A DNA stretch of 64,000 nt, taken from contig NZ_CP152412.1 of the NCBI RefSeq assembly GCF_038957035.1, positions 5,266,501 through 5,330,500 on the forward strand. Reading direction: 5' to 3'. The DNA is from Bradyrhizobium sp. B097 (GTDB taxonomy: Bacteria > Pseudomonadota > Alphaproteobacteria > Rhizobiales > Xanthobacteraceae). Of the stretch, positions 53,241 through 62,756 are shown piece by piece; within the stretch, counting starts at the first letter, position 1; each line of letters starts with the position of its first letter. A program made the position numbers and the translations under genes. The notes under the pieces were generated by a model. That model had not been told where the DNA came from. It was given only the letters and a program-made list of their open reading frames with translations, and searched no databases.

Positions 53241-54143
53241 ATGGGCGAGATCTGGGGGGTGTTGGCCGCAGTGGCGTCGAGTGCGCTTGGCGGAACCTCG
53301 ATCGGGGCGACGCGGTTTCTGGTCGGCGCGATCGATCCGCTGGCGATCGGCGCGTTCCGATTCGGCATCGGCGTCCTGCTGCTGCTGCCATTGGCGCTGC
53401 TGCAGCGTGGAAGCTGGCCACCGCGGCGCGACTGGCTTGGTGTCACTGGCCTCGGCCTCTTGTTCTTTGCGGCGTTTCCGATCCTGTTCAATGCCTCGCT
53501 GATCTTCACCACCGCGGCGCGCGGCGCGCTCGCGCTTTCGACGCTGCCGCTGCTGACCATGCTGGTCGGCGCGGCGCTCGGTGCCGAGCCGCTGACCGCG
53601 CGAAAAACCACAGGCGTGCTGGTCACCATCCTGGGTGTCTCGATAGCGCTGCTCTCCGGCCTCGCCACGGCGCCGGCCGGCGCCTGGCGCGGCGATCTGC
53701 TGATGATTGCGGCCGCGCTCTGCATGGCGCTCTACAGCATCTGGTCAAGGCCGTTGATCCGCCGCTCCGGCCCGATCCCGTTCACTACGCTCGCGATGGC
53801 GGCCGGCGCCGCGGTCCTCATCATTGCCTCGCTGCTGCGCGGCAGTTTCGCGCCGGTTGCCGAGTTCGGTGCGCCGCAATGGTTCGGCGCGACCTATCTC
53901 GGCGCGTTCGGCGCAGCGCTCACCTTCTATCTCTGGGCCTTCGCACTGGAGCGGACGACGCCGACCCGGGTGGCAATCTCCGTCACCGTCAATCCGATCG
54001 CCGCCTCGCTGGTCGGCGCAGCCCTGCTCGGCGAGCCGCTGAGCTGGAATCTGATGGCCGGCATCGTGACGGTGTTCGCCGGCATCTGGATCGCGACGAC
54101 CCAGCCGCAACTGGCACGCGTGGTCGCGCCGGACACACACTGA
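53241..54143 (+). CDS. DMT/EamA-family transporter
   Basis: 300 residues with ten hydrophobic segments in two EamA repeats (about 1-140 and 150-290). Typical features are the first-repeat pattern FLVGAIDPLAIGAFRFGIGVLLLLPLALL and the second-repeat end AISVTVNPIAASLVGAALLGEPLSWNLMAGIVTVFAGIW. Inner-membrane exporter of a metabolite or amino acid; substrate unknown. Divergent from the LysR gene, hence probably regulated by it. Confidence 0.9.
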   Translation: MGEIWGVLAAVASSALGGTSIGATRFLVGAIDPLAIGAFRFGIGVLLLLPLALLQRGSWPPRRDWLGVTGLGLLFFAAFPILFNASLIFTTAARGALALSTLPLLTMLVGAALGAEPLTARKTTGVLVTILGVSIALLSGLATAPAGAWRGDLLMIAAALCMALYSIWSRPLIRRSGPIPFTTLAMAAGAAVLIIASLLRGSFAPVAEFGAPQWFGATYLGAFGAALTFYLWAFALERTTPTRVAISVTVNPIAASLVGAALLGEPLSWNLMAGIVTVFAGIWIATTQPQLARVVAPDTH

Positions 54144-54180
54144 CCCGCGGCCACGCCCCCGCAAGGCCGTCAGCGAATCC

Positions 54181-54188
54181 GTGCTAGC
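54181..54188 (+). promoter_or_regulatory. Possible extended -10 element (GTGCTAGC)
   Basis: AGCGAATCCGTGCTAGCCTG, 47 bases before the site-2 protease start, matches the sequence before the 55-residue gene at 20522 in 17 of 18 aligned bases apart from a 2-base insertion. It reads as an extended -10 without an obvious -35. Confidence 0.35.
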
Positions 54189-54227
54189 CTGAGGGTCCGG
54201 TCCAAGCAAACCCTAGGCGGCACGCCA

Positions 54228-54908
54228 TTGAATATTTCCCTCTACGACGTCTCCGTCTGGGTGCTGCCGCTGGTGATCGCCATCACGTTCCACGAGGCGG
54301 CACACGGCTTCGTCGCGCACCGACTCGGCGACGACACCGCCTGGAAGCTCGGCCGCGTCAGCTTCAATCCGCTGAAGCACATCGATCCGTTCGGCACGCT
54401 GATCCTGCCCGCGGTGCTGCTGTTCGCGCATTCGCCGTTCCTGTTTGGCTACGCCAAGCCGGTGCCGGTGAACTTCCGCAAGCTCAACCATCCCAAGCTC
54501 GACATGGTGTGGGTGGCGCTGGCCGGACCGGTCACCAACATCATCCTGGCGACCGCGGCGGCGCTGGCATTCCACGCGCTGCCGCTGGTTCCCGCGGATG
54601 CGGCAAAATGGACCGCGGACAATCTGAAAAACGCCTTCCTGATCAACATCGTGCTCGCGATCTTCAACATGATGCCGATCCCGCCGCTGGATGGCGGCCG
54701 GGTCGCGGTCGGGCTGCTGCCGCGGCCGCTGGCGGTCCCGCTTGCCCGGCTGGAGCCCTACGGCATGCTGATCCTGATCGGGCTGTTGATCCTGCTGCCC
54801 GTGATCGGCCGGCAGATCGGCCTAAATCTTGATGTTATTTCAACGATACTGCGAACTCTGACCGGCTATGTAATCAACGCCCTTCTCCTCATTACCGGAA
54901 ACACATAG
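54228..54908 (+). CDS. Site-2 protease family protein (peptidase M50)
   Basis: 226 residues, probably starting at TTG 54228 (AGGCGG upstream, no ATG available). The zinc site is FHEAAHGF (His22, Glu23, His26) in the first membrane helix, and the second metal motif NMMPIPPLDGGR lies near 155. Six hydrophobic segments and no PDZ or CBS domain, so it belongs to the compact RseP-unrelated M50 group found in many bacteria. Intramembrane cleavage of unknown substrates. Monocistronic, between EamA and a hypothetical gene. Confidence 0.9.
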   Translation: MNISLYDVSVWVLPLVIAITFHEAAHGFVAHRLGDDTAWKLGRVSFNPLKHIDPFGTLILPAVLLFAHSPFLFGYAKPVPVNFRKLNHPKLDMVWVALAGPVTNIILATAAALAFHALPLVPADAAKWTADNLKNAFLINIVLAIFNMMPIPPLDGGRVAVGLLPRPLAVPLARLEPYGMLILIGLLILLPVIGRQIGLNLDVISTILRTLTGYVINALLLITGNT

Positions 54909-54989
54909 CCTTGATTTGCGGATGACCCGATCGCAACATCGGAACCCAATCTTGTCACTCATGCTCATGGACGGGAACGCTTCGAGGCC

Positions 54990-55418
54990 ATGGTGATCAA
55001 AGCTGCCGATATGCTGATTGCACGACGCGCCGACACCCGCGCGCGGGCTGACTTTGCAACCTGGAAGATGATGGCGAAGCTGAACGGCGCCTCCGCCCTG
55101 CCGCCCGAGGCGCAGAATTTCCTGGCGATCCACAAGAGGCTGCTGGACCAGATGAGCGACGCCGACGCCAGCGAGGCGACGATCCAGGAGATGTATCGTA
55201 CCTACTATGCGGAGATGGGCGGCGCCGGCAAAGCACCCGAGGTTCCGGCACGCTCGCGCGAACCGGCCGCCGACACCGGCAACGTTACCGCGTTCCGCCG
55301 CCTGCCCGCCAAAAAGACGGCCGCCGCTGCCCCGAACGCCAAGCGTCCGATGCCGGTGGCGCTGATCTTCGCCTGCCTCGTCGTGGTCTACGTCGCGATC
55401 CGCTACTACTGGAAATAG
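54990..55418 (+). CDS. Hypothetical protein with C-terminal membrane anchor
   Basis: 142 residues. Residues 1-75 are helical (ARRADTRARADFATWKMMAK, LLDQMSDADASEATIQEMY), 80-115 are Ala/Pro/Lys-rich and probably disordered, and 118-138 is a single hydrophobic helix (MPVALIFACLVVVYVAIRYYWK at the end). Tail-anchored topology with the N-terminus in the cytoplasm is likely because Lys/Arg residues precede the helix. No known domain. It lies 81 bases behind the site-2 protease on the same strand, which makes it a possible substrate or partner of that protease, by position only. Confidence 0.7.
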   Translation: MVIKAADMLIARRADTRARADFATWKMMAKLNGASALPPEAQNFLAIHKRLLDQMSDADASEATIQEMYRTYYAEMGGAGKAPEVPARSREPAADTGNVTAFRRLPAKKTAAAAPNAKRPMPVALIFACLVVVYVAIRYYWK

Positions 55419-55615
55419 CGCGGTCCGCGTTGCAAGCCATCCCTCGCTTCCATCGTCGACGCGCGCACGCTGCGGCGTCCCGTCGCGCGTCAATGGCCGC
55501 TCAATCGCCGCAGCGTGGAATATCGCGCGCGATCGATCACGCCCGTGCCCTAGGCGATGCGCCCGATGCCGGGCATAATGAGGAACTCAAAAACAAAAAT
55601 CATACTGGAGGGAAG

Positions 55616-56851
55616 ATGAAGCGTTCCATTGCAGCCTCGATCAAGACAGCCTTGGTGATGACCACGAGCCTCGTGTTCGCCGGCAGCGCGTCGGCGCAGA
55701 CGATGGACAAGGTCGCCAAGGTCGGCGCCCTCGGCGATCAGTCCGGGCTCTATCAGGACATCGGCGGTCCCGGCTCGACGGTGGCGGCGCAGATGGCGAT
55801 CGAGGATTCCGGGCTGCTGGCGAAGGGCTGGAAGATCGACCTGATTTCGGCCGATCACCAGAACAAGCCCGACGTCGCGGTCAACATCGGCAAGCAGTGG
55901 ATCGATGTCGAGAAGGTCGACGTGTTCGTCGATCTCGCGGCCTCCAATGTCGGGCTCGCGATCGCCAACCTCGCCAAGGAGAAGAACGTCGTCAACCTCA
56001 ACTCGGGCTCCGCCTCGTCCGACCTCACGGGCGCGCAGTGCTCTCCGAACACGGTGCACTGGGTCTACGACACCTACATGCTCGCCAACGGCACCGGCAA
56101 GGCGCTGGTGAAATCCGGCGGCGACAGCTGGTTCTTCCTCACCGCGGACTATGCGTTCGGCCAGGCACTCGAGCGCGACACCTCAGCGGTCGTCACTGCG
56201 AATGGCGGCAAGGTGCTCGGCAGCGTCAAGCACCCGCTCAACAACGCAGACTTCTCGTCCTTCCTGCTGCAGGCGCAGAGCTCGAAAGCCAAGATCGTCG
56301 GTCTTGCCAATGCCGGCGGCGACACCACCAACGCGATCAAGCAGGCCGCCGAATTCGGTATCGTCACGGGCGGCCAGAGGCTTGCCGGCATGCTGCTGTT
56401 CATTACCGACATCAACGCACTCGGCCTTAACGTCGCGCAGGGCCTGAACTTCACCGAGACATTCTACTGGGACATGAATGATCAGACCCGCGCCTTCACC
56501 AAGCGCTTCATGGAGCGCTTCAAGAAGAACCCACCGACCATGGTGCAGGCCGGCGTCTATTCCTCGCTGATCCACTACTTCAAGGCATTGGAAGCGCTCG
56601 GCGGCAATCCGCATGACGGCCGCGCGGTCGTTGCCAAGATGAAGGAGCTGCCGACCGACGATCCGCTGTTCGGCAAGGGGTCGATCCGGATCGACGGCCG
56701 CAAGATCCACCCCGCCTATCTGTTCGAGGTGAAGAAGCCGTCGGAGTCGAAGTATCCGTGGGACTATTACAAGCTGGTGGCGACCATCCCCGCGGATGAA
56801 GCTTTCCTGCCGCTCGAGAAGAGCGTCTGCCCGCTGGTGAAGAAGAGCTGA
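55616..56851 (+). CDS. ABC transporter substrate-binding protein, LivJ/LivK type
   Basis: 411 residues from ATG 55616 (RBS GGAGGG). A Sec signal peptide ends GSASAQ at about residue 28. The mature protein is a branched-chain-amino-acid-type periplasmic binding protein (VGALGDQSGLYQDIGGPGS, ADHQNKPDVAVNIGKQWID, NAGGDTTNAIKQAAEFGI). No permease or ATPase gene is adjacent, so it is an orphan that must work with a distant transporter or as a sensor. The ligand is probably a small organic acid or amide; Bradyrhizobium has many such paralogues. The Pro/Arg-rich DNA before it (55419-55615) shows no gene. Confidence 0.9.
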   Translation: MKRSIAASIKTALVMTTSLVFAGSASAQTMDKVAKVGALGDQSGLYQDIGGPGSTVAAQMAIEDSGLLAKGWKIDLISADHQNKPDVAVNIGKQWIDVEKVDVFVDLAASNVGLAIANLAKEKNVVNLNSGSASSDLTGAQCSPNTVHWVYDTYMLANGTGKALVKSGGDSWFFLTADYAFGQALERDTSAVVTANGGKVLGSVKHPLNNADFSSFLLQAQSSKAKIVGLANAGGDTTNAIKQAAEFGIVTGGQRLAGMLLFITDINALGLNVAQGLNFTETFYWDMNDQTRAFTKRFMERFKKNPPTMVQAGVYSSLIHYFKALEALGGNPHDGRAVVAKMKELPTDDPLFGKGSIRIDGRKIHPAYLFEVKKPSESKYPWDYYKLVATIPADEAFLPLEKSVCPLVKKS

Positions 56852-56857
56852 GCCGCC

Positions 56858-56960
56858 GTCATTCCGGGCCTCGCGACACGAGCGCCCGGAATTCATCGAT
56901 CCGCCGAGCATGCGGCACAATGGCTTCCGGGCTCGCGACTTGGTCGCGCCCCGGAACGAC
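56858..56960. repeat. Intergenic palindrome, GTCATTCCGGG/CCCCGGAACGAC family
   Basis: Arms GTCATTCCGGGCCTCGCGAC and GGTCGCGCCCCGGAACGAC. It separates the convergent binding-protein and tonB genes and reaches to 5 bases from the tonB stop. Confidence 0.8.
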
Positions 56961-56965
56961 AACAA

Positions 56966-57763
56966 CTACTGCTTCGGCTTGTTGTAGACGATCGGGACAG
57001 TGTACCTGAACGTCTCTTCGGTCAGCTCCGCCGGCGGAGGCGGTAGCTCCGGACTAGCGCGGCGAAGCAGCGCCAACGCCGCTTCGTCATAGACGGGATC
57101 TCCTGACGATTCGGCGACGGCGAGTTCGATCACGCGGCCGAGCCGATTCAGGGCGAAGTTGAGTACCACCCGGGCTTCCTTGCCCTTGCTGACCTTCGGG
57201 TAACGCTTGTTCTTCTCGATGATGCCAATGATCTTCTTGTCCCATTTGGCTGTCAGCGCCAGCTTATCCTTGCCGATCCCGGGATTCGGCGCCTTCGTCG
57301 TCTCCGACTGGCGCGAGTCCTCCAGCTTGGTCGGCGCAGCGGCTTCTGAAGCCTGCTGTGCTTCCTGAGCGTTGGTCTCGACCTTGGCGACCTTGGCCTC
57401 GTCCTCCTTCTGCTTCTTGGCGGTGTCTTCCGTCACGATGCGATCGGGGTCGTCGGCCTCCATCGGCTTGGCCTGCGGCAGGTCGGTGTCCTTCACCTCT
57501 GCCTTCTGCTGCGCCATCTCCTGCACGGCCTGTTGCTCGTCAGCCGGCGCACCGGGCGGTGCAGCGTCCTCGGGCACGTCAGGAGAGGCGAGCTCGACGG
57601 CGTATTCCGCGCCGGCGGCACCAAGCCCCTCATCACCGTCGTCGCCGCGCAAATTCGTCAGCGCCAGCGCCGCGCCGCCGAGATGCAGCCCGACCGCCGT
57701 CACCGCGGCGATCACCCAGAGCCGCTTCGAGGTCCGCAGGTCAAGATCGGGGTTGGTGGACAT
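56966..57763 (-). CDS. tonB: TonB energy-transducing protein
   Basis: 265 residues. An N-terminal membrane anchor (LWVIAAVTAVGLHLGGAALAL, about 15-35) is followed by an acidic/Lys-Glu-rich periplasmic linker (about 40-165; unusual in having few Pro-Lys repeats) and the C-terminal TonB domain (YPKVSKGKEARVVLNFALNRLG, PVYDEAALALLRRASPELPPPP). It transmits proton-motive force from ExbB/ExbD to the outer-membrane receptor. Last gene of the receptor-piuC-exbB-exbD-tonB operon, 12 bases after exbD. Confidence 0.93.
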   Translation of the reverse strand: MSTNPDLDLRTSKRLWVIAAVTAVGLHLGGAALALTNLRGDDGDEGLGAAGAEYAVELASPDVPEDAAPPGAPADEQQAVQEMAQQKAEVKDTDLPQAKPMEADDPDRIVTEDTAKKQKEDEAKVAKVETNAQEAQQASEAAAPTKLEDSRQSETTKAPNPGIGKDKLALTAKWDKKIIGIIEKNKRYPKVSKGKEARVVLNFALNRLGRVIELAVAESSGDPVYDEAALALLRRASPELPPPPAELTEETFRYTVPIVYNKPKQ

Positions 57764-57775
57764 CGCTGTTCGCCG

Positions 57776-58240
57776 TCAGGGTTTGGCCGGCTCGGCCTGC
57801 GGCGCCGCGGGCGCTCCGGGCACGCCCTCGAGCGTAACAAGCTTCACCCGCGTATAGCCGCCGGCGCGCAGCAGCTCCATCACGCCCATCAGTTCACCAT
57901 AGGGCACCGTGCGATCGGCGCGCAGGAACACGTACTTGTCCCGGCTCATGTCCGGCACTGAATCCAGCGAATTGACCAGGTCGACCCGCTTCACCGCGTT
58001 CTCCCCGATCGCCAGCGTCAGGTCCGGCTTGATGCTGACATAGGTCGGCTTGTCCGGCTTCTTGGTCGGAGTTGCGCTGGAGGTCGGCAGATCGATCGGC
58101 AAATCGACGGTCGAGAGCGGCGCCGCCACCATGAAGATGATCAGCAGCACCAGCATCACGTCGATGAACGGCGTGACGTTGATCTCGTGGGATTCCGCGA
58201 AATCGTCGTCGCCATCGTTCTCGGAGAGCGAGACTGCCAT
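57776..58240 (-). CDS. exbD: ExbD, TonB-system proton channel subunit
   Basis: 154 residues with one membrane helix, FIDVMLVLLIIFMVAAPL (about 25-42), in which Asp27 is the conserved proton-carrying residue. The periplasmic domain contains LRADRTVPYGELMGVMELLRAGGYTRVKLVTLE, standard for ExbD/TolR. The first residues are an acidic cytoplasmic tail (SENDGDDDFAESHEINVTPF). It starts 3 bases after exbB. It works with ExbB and TonB to energise siderophore uptake. Confidence 0.95.
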   Translation of the reverse strand: MAVSLSENDGDDDFAESHEINVTPFIDVMLVLLIIFMVAAPLSTVDLPIDLPTSSATPTKKPDKPTYVSIKPDLTLAIGENAVKRVDLVNSLDSVPDMSRDKYVFLRADRTVPYGELMGVMELLRAGGYTRVKLVTLEGVPGAPAAPQAEPAKP

Positions 58241-58243
58241 CGC

Positions 58244-59260
58244 CTACTCCGCCGCCGCGGCGCGCGGAAGCGCGGTGCGCGGAACGTCGCCATGGGTGCG
58301 ATCGAGATCGCGCGACAAGAGTCGTCCCGCCGCGCCCGAGGCGCGGTTGACGAGCTCGAGATAGACCTTCGTGACGCGCGAGAAATGGTTGTAGATGATG
58401 ACGGCGGGGATCGCCGCGACGAGGCCGATCGCGGTTGCGAGCAGCGCTTCCGCGATGCCCGGCGCCACCACGGCAAGGTTCGTCGTCTGCGACTTCGAAA
58501 TGCCGATGAAGCTGTTCATGATGCCCCAGACGGTGCCGAACAGGCCGACGAAGGGCGACGTCGCGCCGATGGTCGCGAGCAGGCCCATGCCGACGCGGAT
58601 CTTGCGGGCTTCGGCGCGCACGATCTCGGCAAAGCTCGACGCCGCGCGCTCCTTGATGCCGGCGTCGCTGGAGATGCCCGCCGACAGTCGTCCTTCGCGC
58701 ATCGCAGCCGCAATGAACGACGACAGCACGCTGCCCTTGGCGCCGAGTGCGAACTGCGCTTCCGCCAGCGACCGCGATTCAGCGATCTTGGCGAGCGCGC
58801 CGCGCAGCTTGCTCTGCGCCACGGTCAGCTCGACCATCTTGGCGATGAACACGGTCCAGGTCACTAGCGAGGCGAAAGCGAGACCGAGCATCACCGCCTT
58901 CACGATGATGTCGGCGTTCAGGAACATGTTCCACGGCGACAATTCGTGCAGACCAGTACTGGTCGACTTCAGCACCTTGCCGTCGCCGTTCGCGGGCGCG
59001 GCCGGTGACACATCGAGCGCCGTCGGTGCCGGAGCCACCGCGGCAGGTGCCGGCGCGGCCTGGGCCACCGGCGCGGTCTGGGCAGTCGCAGCAGGAGCGG
59101 CAGCCGGCGGCTGGGCGACGGGTGCGGACTGGGCCCGAGTTATGGGCGCGGGCTGCGCGGCAGGCGCCGTTTGCTGCTGCGCCGAAGACGGCGCAGCCAG
59201 CATCAGCATCGCCAGCGAGGCGATCATGGCGGATGCAGCGGGGAACTTGAATGTCATCAT
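58244..59260 (-). CDS. exbB: ExbB, TonB-system motor protein
   Basis: 338 residues. A signal-like N-terminus (IASLAMLMLAAPSSAQQ) precedes an Ala/Pro/Gln-rich periplasmic segment (about 28-100), known from the larger ExbB class. The MotA/TolQ/ExbB core has membrane helices near 115-135, 225-250 and 265-290 (GLLATIGATSPFVGLFGTVWGIMNSF; EALLATAIGLVAAIPAVIIYNHF). It forms the pentameric proton channel around ExbD. It starts 3 bases after piuC, so translation is coupled through the operon. Confidence 0.95.
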   Translation of the reverse strand: MMTFKFPAASAMIASLAMLMLAAPSSAQQQTAPAAQPAPITRAQSAPVAQPPAAAPAATAQTAPVAQAAPAPAAVAPAPTALDVSPAAPANGDGKVLKSTSTGLHELSPWNMFLNADIIVKAVMLGLAFASLVTWTVFIAKMVELTVAQSKLRGALAKIAESRSLAEAQFALGAKGSVLSSFIAAAMREGRLSAGISSDAGIKERAASSFAEIVRAEARKIRVGMGLLATIGATSPFVGLFGTVWGIMNSFIGISKSQTTNLAVVAPGIAEALLATAIGLVAAIPAVIIYNHFSRVTKVYLELVNRASGAAGRLLSRDLDRTHGDVPRTALPRAAAAE

Positions 59261-59263
59261 CAG

Positions 59264-59953
59264 TTACACTTCAGCCCAGTGGCGGATCAGGTTGTGATAA
59301 ATCCCGGTCAATTTGACCGTTTCAGGGTCATCGCGGCCCAGCCGCTCCACCAGAGCCTGGATCGCAGTATCGAGATCAAAGATCAGGCTGCGCGCGTGAG
59401 CATCCCGTACCATGCTCTGCAGCCAGAAAAAAGACGCTAGCCGGGTCCCCCGCGTGACCGGAGTGACCAGATGCAAGCTGGACGCAGGATAAACCACGAG
59501 ATCGCCTGCCGGCAGCTTGATTTCATGGGATCCGTAGAGGTCCTCGATGACGAGCTCGCCGCCATCGTACTCCTCCGGCTCCGATAAAAACAGCGTGACC
59601 GACAGGTCGGTGCGGATCCGCATGCCCGTGAGCCTGTCACCCCGCACCGCATTATCGACGTGCAGGCCGAAATGGTGCCCGTCGCTTGCGGCATAGCGGT
59701 TGAACAAGGGTGGAAAGATTCTAAGCGGGATTGCCGCCGAGATGAACCGCGGACTTGCCGACAGCGCCGACAGGATCCGGTTGCCGAGCTGCCGCGCGAC
59801 CTCGCTGTCGGGCGGCAGCTGCTCGTTGCGCTTGACCATCGCGGAAGCAGCACCCGCGGTCGAGCGGCCGTCTTCCCAATCGCTGGCATCCATGATGCGG
59901 CGAAGGTCCGCCACATCAGCCTTGCTCAATACGTCGGGAATACAGACCAGCAT
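59264..59953 (-). CDS. piuC: PKHD-type Fe(II)/2-oxoglutarate dioxygenase
   Basis: 229 residues from ATG 59951-59953. The iron triad is His98 and Asp100 (HFGLHVD) plus His161 (SSLHLV), and Arg171 binds 2-oxoglutarate. This is the YbiX/PiuC family, found next to catecholate siderophore receptors (Fiu, PiuA); its substrate is unproven, a role in siderophore or receptor modification has been suggested. It starts 20 bases after the receptor stop and is followed by exbB 3 bases later. A longer upstream frame overlaps the receptor and is not real. Confidence 0.93.
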   Translation of the reverse strand: MLVCIPDVLSKADVADLRRIMDASDWEDGRSTAGAASAMVKRNEQLPPDSEVARQLGNRILSALSASPRFISAAIPLRIFPPLFNRYAASDGHHFGLHVDNAVRGDRLTGMRIRTDLSVTLFLSEPEEYDGGELVIEDLYGSHEIKLPAGDLVVYPASSLHLVTPVTRGTRLASFFWLQSMVRDAHARSLIFDLDTAIQALVERLGRDDPETVKLTGIYHNLIRHWAEV

Positions 59954-59973
59954 CTTGTACCGCGAAGCCTCCG

Positions 59974-62529
59974 TCAGTAACGCGCAGACACAACCAGATA
60001 CGCAGCGCGTCCCGGCGCTTCCAGCACGAACGGTGCTGCGCTCTGGTACAGCGCGTCGTAGTAGCGCTTGTCGAAGATGTTGTTGACGAACAGCTTCATG
60101 GTCCAGTGCTTGTCGATCTTGGCCTCGGCAAAGGCGTCGAAGCGCCAATAGCTCGGGATCGACGTGCCCTGGTTGGCCGCGAGCAGCGTGCCGCCATAGA
60201 TCTTCGAGCGATACACCGCCTGCCCGCCCAGCTCCCACATGTCGGTGAGCTGATACTTCGTCAACATGCTGAATGACTGATGCGCGACGTTGGCGAGCGG
60301 CAATCCGACGTTGCTCGAGTACAGGATCGTATTGGCCGGCGGCGCCAGCGACCTCGTCACGACCGACTGCATCAGCACGAGTCCGCCGAACACGCTCCAC
60401 TTGTCGGTGATCTTGCCGCCGACGCCGAGATCGATACCGCGGATGCGGTAAGCGGCGCCCGCCGTGATACAGGAGATGTTGCCGGTCGTTCCGGTTGGAT
60501 AAGAGCATCCGAGCGCTGTAGCCGCGGCTGCGTTGTTGACGTTCTGCGCTTCGCGCGCGTTTTCCTTCTCGGTCTGGAACAACGCCGCCGTCACCAGAAG
60601 ATGGCGGTCGAATAGCTCCCACTTGGTGCCGACCTCGATCGCCTTGTTCTTTTCCGGCCCGAAGATCTGAGTGTTGCCGCCGTTGAGAACCGGATTGATG
60701 CCGCCATAGGCGGTGCTGGTGCCGTCGAACTCGGCGCCGACAGGGTTGGACGAGGTCGCGTACGCCGCATAGACGCTGCCGTTCGGCAGCGGCTTCAGCG
60801 TGAGACCGACGTTGAAGTTCGGCATCCCGAACTCGGCGGACTGCTGGCCGAGCGTGCCATTCGTCGCGAACGCGGACGTGTTGATCTTGTAGTCGTCGTA
60901 TCGGACGCCGCCATTGAGGATGACGAAGTCGTTGTAATTGGCGGAATCCATCACGTATCCGCTCACGGTGTCGATACCGATCTTGGTCGGTCGTCCCGCG
61001 AGCGATGGGATTCCGAACGGCTGATTTGTGTTGACCGGGTTGAAGACACTGACGCCGGAGAGAGAGCCGCCTCCCGTGAAGGCCGATGTGCCGGTGGTTA
61101 TTTCGGAGGCGAGGCCGGTGTAGCTATCGATCGAAGACCGCTCGTTGTCGTATTCGACGCCGGCCGTCGTGGTGTGCTTGAACCCAAGACGGTCGACCGA
61201 CTTGTAGGTCGCCTCGGTCTGGTTGGCGAAAACGTCGGTGACCTGATAGCGGCTTTGCGGGTTGGTCGTGAGCGTATAGCTCGTGAACGGAGCGCCGGCG
61301 GCCAGCGTCGGCGATTCCGGCAGCGTGCCGATGTAGTTCTGGGTCGAACGCGATTCCCGGATCTTGTTGCTGATCACGAGGTCCGGCGTGATCTGCACCT
61401 CGGCATTGATCGTGCCGATATCCTGCCCGGTCCGGAAGAAGTCGCGATTGACGAAGCCGTAGAAATTATTGCGGTTGACGCCGAAGTCCGGGAACGGGCC
61501 GCCGGCCGTGCTCGCGGTGCTCGGCCGGTAGTACGGCACGCCGAAATCCGGGATGCCGGTGAGCTCGGTGTGGATGTAGTTGCCGCTGATCTTCACCGCA
61601 TCGACCGGCTTCCACGTTCCGGCCACGAACGCACCGTCGCGATTGTCGGTGACATAGCTGCGGCCGGCGACGCCGGCATCCTGGAACAGGCCGCCGGCGC
61701 GGATCGCCAGCGTCGGGCTGATCACCTGGTTGACATCGAGCGTCACCCGCTTGGTGCGATCGGTGCCGAACGAGGTGTCCATGTTGTAGAAGCTGTTCTC
61801 CGTCGTCGCCTGCTTGGTGACGATGTTGATCGCGCCGCCGGTGGTGCCGCGGCCTGCAAAGGACGAGCCCGGGCCGCGCAGGATCTCGACCTGCTCGGTG
61901 AAGAAGTTCTCGCGGACGCTGACGCCGGCGTCGCGTACGCCGTCGATGAAGATATCGTTGCGCGCATCGAAGCCGCGGATGAAGAAGCGGTCGCCGAACG
62001 CATTACCGCCCTCGCCCGTGCCGAGCGTGACACCGGCCGTCGACAGGATCGCCGATTTCAGCGAGGTGGCGTTCTTGTCTTCGAGCACGTCCTTGGTCAG
62101 CACCGTGACCGACTTCGGCGTGTTCAGGATCGGCTCGGGATACTTTCCGGATGCCTGCAAACGGTCGCCCTTGTACGGCGCGGCCGGATCCGCGTAGCGA
62201 TCGCGATCAGCCGGAAGACCGCCGGCGTTGGGAAACGGCACCGGCGCCTGCTGGGCCTGCTGATTGGTGCGACGCGCGACGCGGCGCAGCGCGTTGCGGG
62301 CGCGGACCTGGTCCGATGTGGGCTTTGACGTGACGGGCCGCGGGCGCGCGACCGGGGCATCGACATTCACCGGCGGCAGGCTGGATTGCTGCGCTTCGGC
62401 CCCCGAAAACGACGCCACCGCGATCAGGCTCGCGACAGCGGAGACCTTCGTGGCGGAATAACCGGTATCATCAGCCGAACCGATCGCCGCATCGAAGCGC
62501 AGCGATCTCGGCGCCTTCACATTGCTCAT
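59974..62529 (-). CDS. TonB-dependent siderophore receptor, Fiu-like
   Basis: 851 residues from ATG 62527-62529; an in-frame ATG 129 bases upstream would run into the regulatory repeats. Signal region [19 protein letters not shown] (about 30-48). No STN signalling domain. The plug (about 125-250) has [37 protein letters not shown] and [19 protein letters not shown]; the 22-strand barrel follows and ends with an aromatic residue (VVSARY). It imports ferric catecholates across the outer membrane. First gene of the five-gene operon; preceded by phased TTCTAA repeats, so expression is likely iron-regulated. Confidence 0.94.
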   Translation of the reverse strand: MSNVKAPRSLRFDAAIGSADDTGYSATKVSAVASLIAVASFSGAEAQQSSLPPVNVDAPVARPRPVTSKPTSDQVRARNALRRVARRTNQQAQQAPVPFPNAGGLPADRDRYADPAAPYKGDRLQASGKYPEPILNTPKSVTVLTKDVLEDKNATSLKSAILSTAGVTLGTGEGGNAFGDRFFIRGFDARNDIFIDGVRDAGVSVRENFFTEQVEILRGPGSSFAGRGTTGGAINIVTKQATTENSFYNMDTSFGTDRTKRVTLDVNQVISPTLAIRAGGLFQDAGVAGRSYVTDNRDGAFVAGTWKPVDAVKISGNYIHTELTGIPDFGVPYYRPSTASTAGGPFPDFGVNRNNFYGFVNRDFFRTGQDIGTINAEVQITPDLVISNKIRESRSTQNYIGTLPESPTLAAGAPFTSYTLTTNPQSRYQVTDVFANQTEATYKSVDRLGFKHTTTAGVEYDNERSSIDSYTGLASEITTGTSAFTGGGSLSGVSVFNPVNTNQPFGIPSLAGRPTKIGIDTVSGYVMDSANYNDFVILNGGVRYDDYKINTSAFATNGTLGQQSAEFGMPNFNVGLTLKPLPNGSVYAAYATSSNPVGAEFDGTSTAYGGINPVLNGGNTQIFGPEKNKAIEVGTKWELFDRHLLVTAALFQTEKENAREAQNVNNAAAATALGCSYPTGTTGNISCITAGAAYRIRGIDLGVGGKITDKWSVFGGLVLMQSVVTRSLAPPANTILYSSNVGLPLANVAHQSFSMLTKYQLTDMWELGGQAVYRSKIYGGTLLAANQGTSIPSYWRFDAFAEAKIDKHWTMKLFVNNIFDKRYYDALYQSAAPFVLEAPGRAAYLVVSARY

Positions 62530-62668
62530 GTCTTGCACGCCCCCAGAAAAGCAAGTCCGTTCGCGAAACCACCGTGCGACGAACTGTCTCTTTCGGTTAT
62601 CGAGCGCGACTTTTTTTATCAATGCGATCAGCGCCACAGTTGGCTTGAATCGCCCCAAATCAAAGCGA

Positions 62669-62732
62669 TTCTAATCTGTGGTTTGAAATCGTTCTAAACT
62701 CTAGTTTTTAGGTGTTCTAATAGTCGTTCTAA
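62669..62732 (-). promoter_or_regulatory. Four phased TTCTAA repeats, candidate iron-control element
   Basis: On the plus strand TTCTAA occurs at 62669, 62692, 62715 and 62727, with steps of 23, 23 and 12 bases (about two, two and one helical turns). On the receptor strand these read TTAGAA, twice as TTTAGAACGA. TTTAGAA is the half-site I associate with the Irr iron-control element of Bradyrhizobium. The array is 140-203 bases before the receptor start. Confidence 0.6.
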
Positions 62733-62756
62733 ATTGGTGCCGAGATGCCTCGCCAA

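Noticed and set aside
59264..60622. 452-codon version of the PiuC gene
   Set aside because: The extra N-terminus lies inside the receptor gene and has shadow composition; PiuC proteins are about 225 residues.
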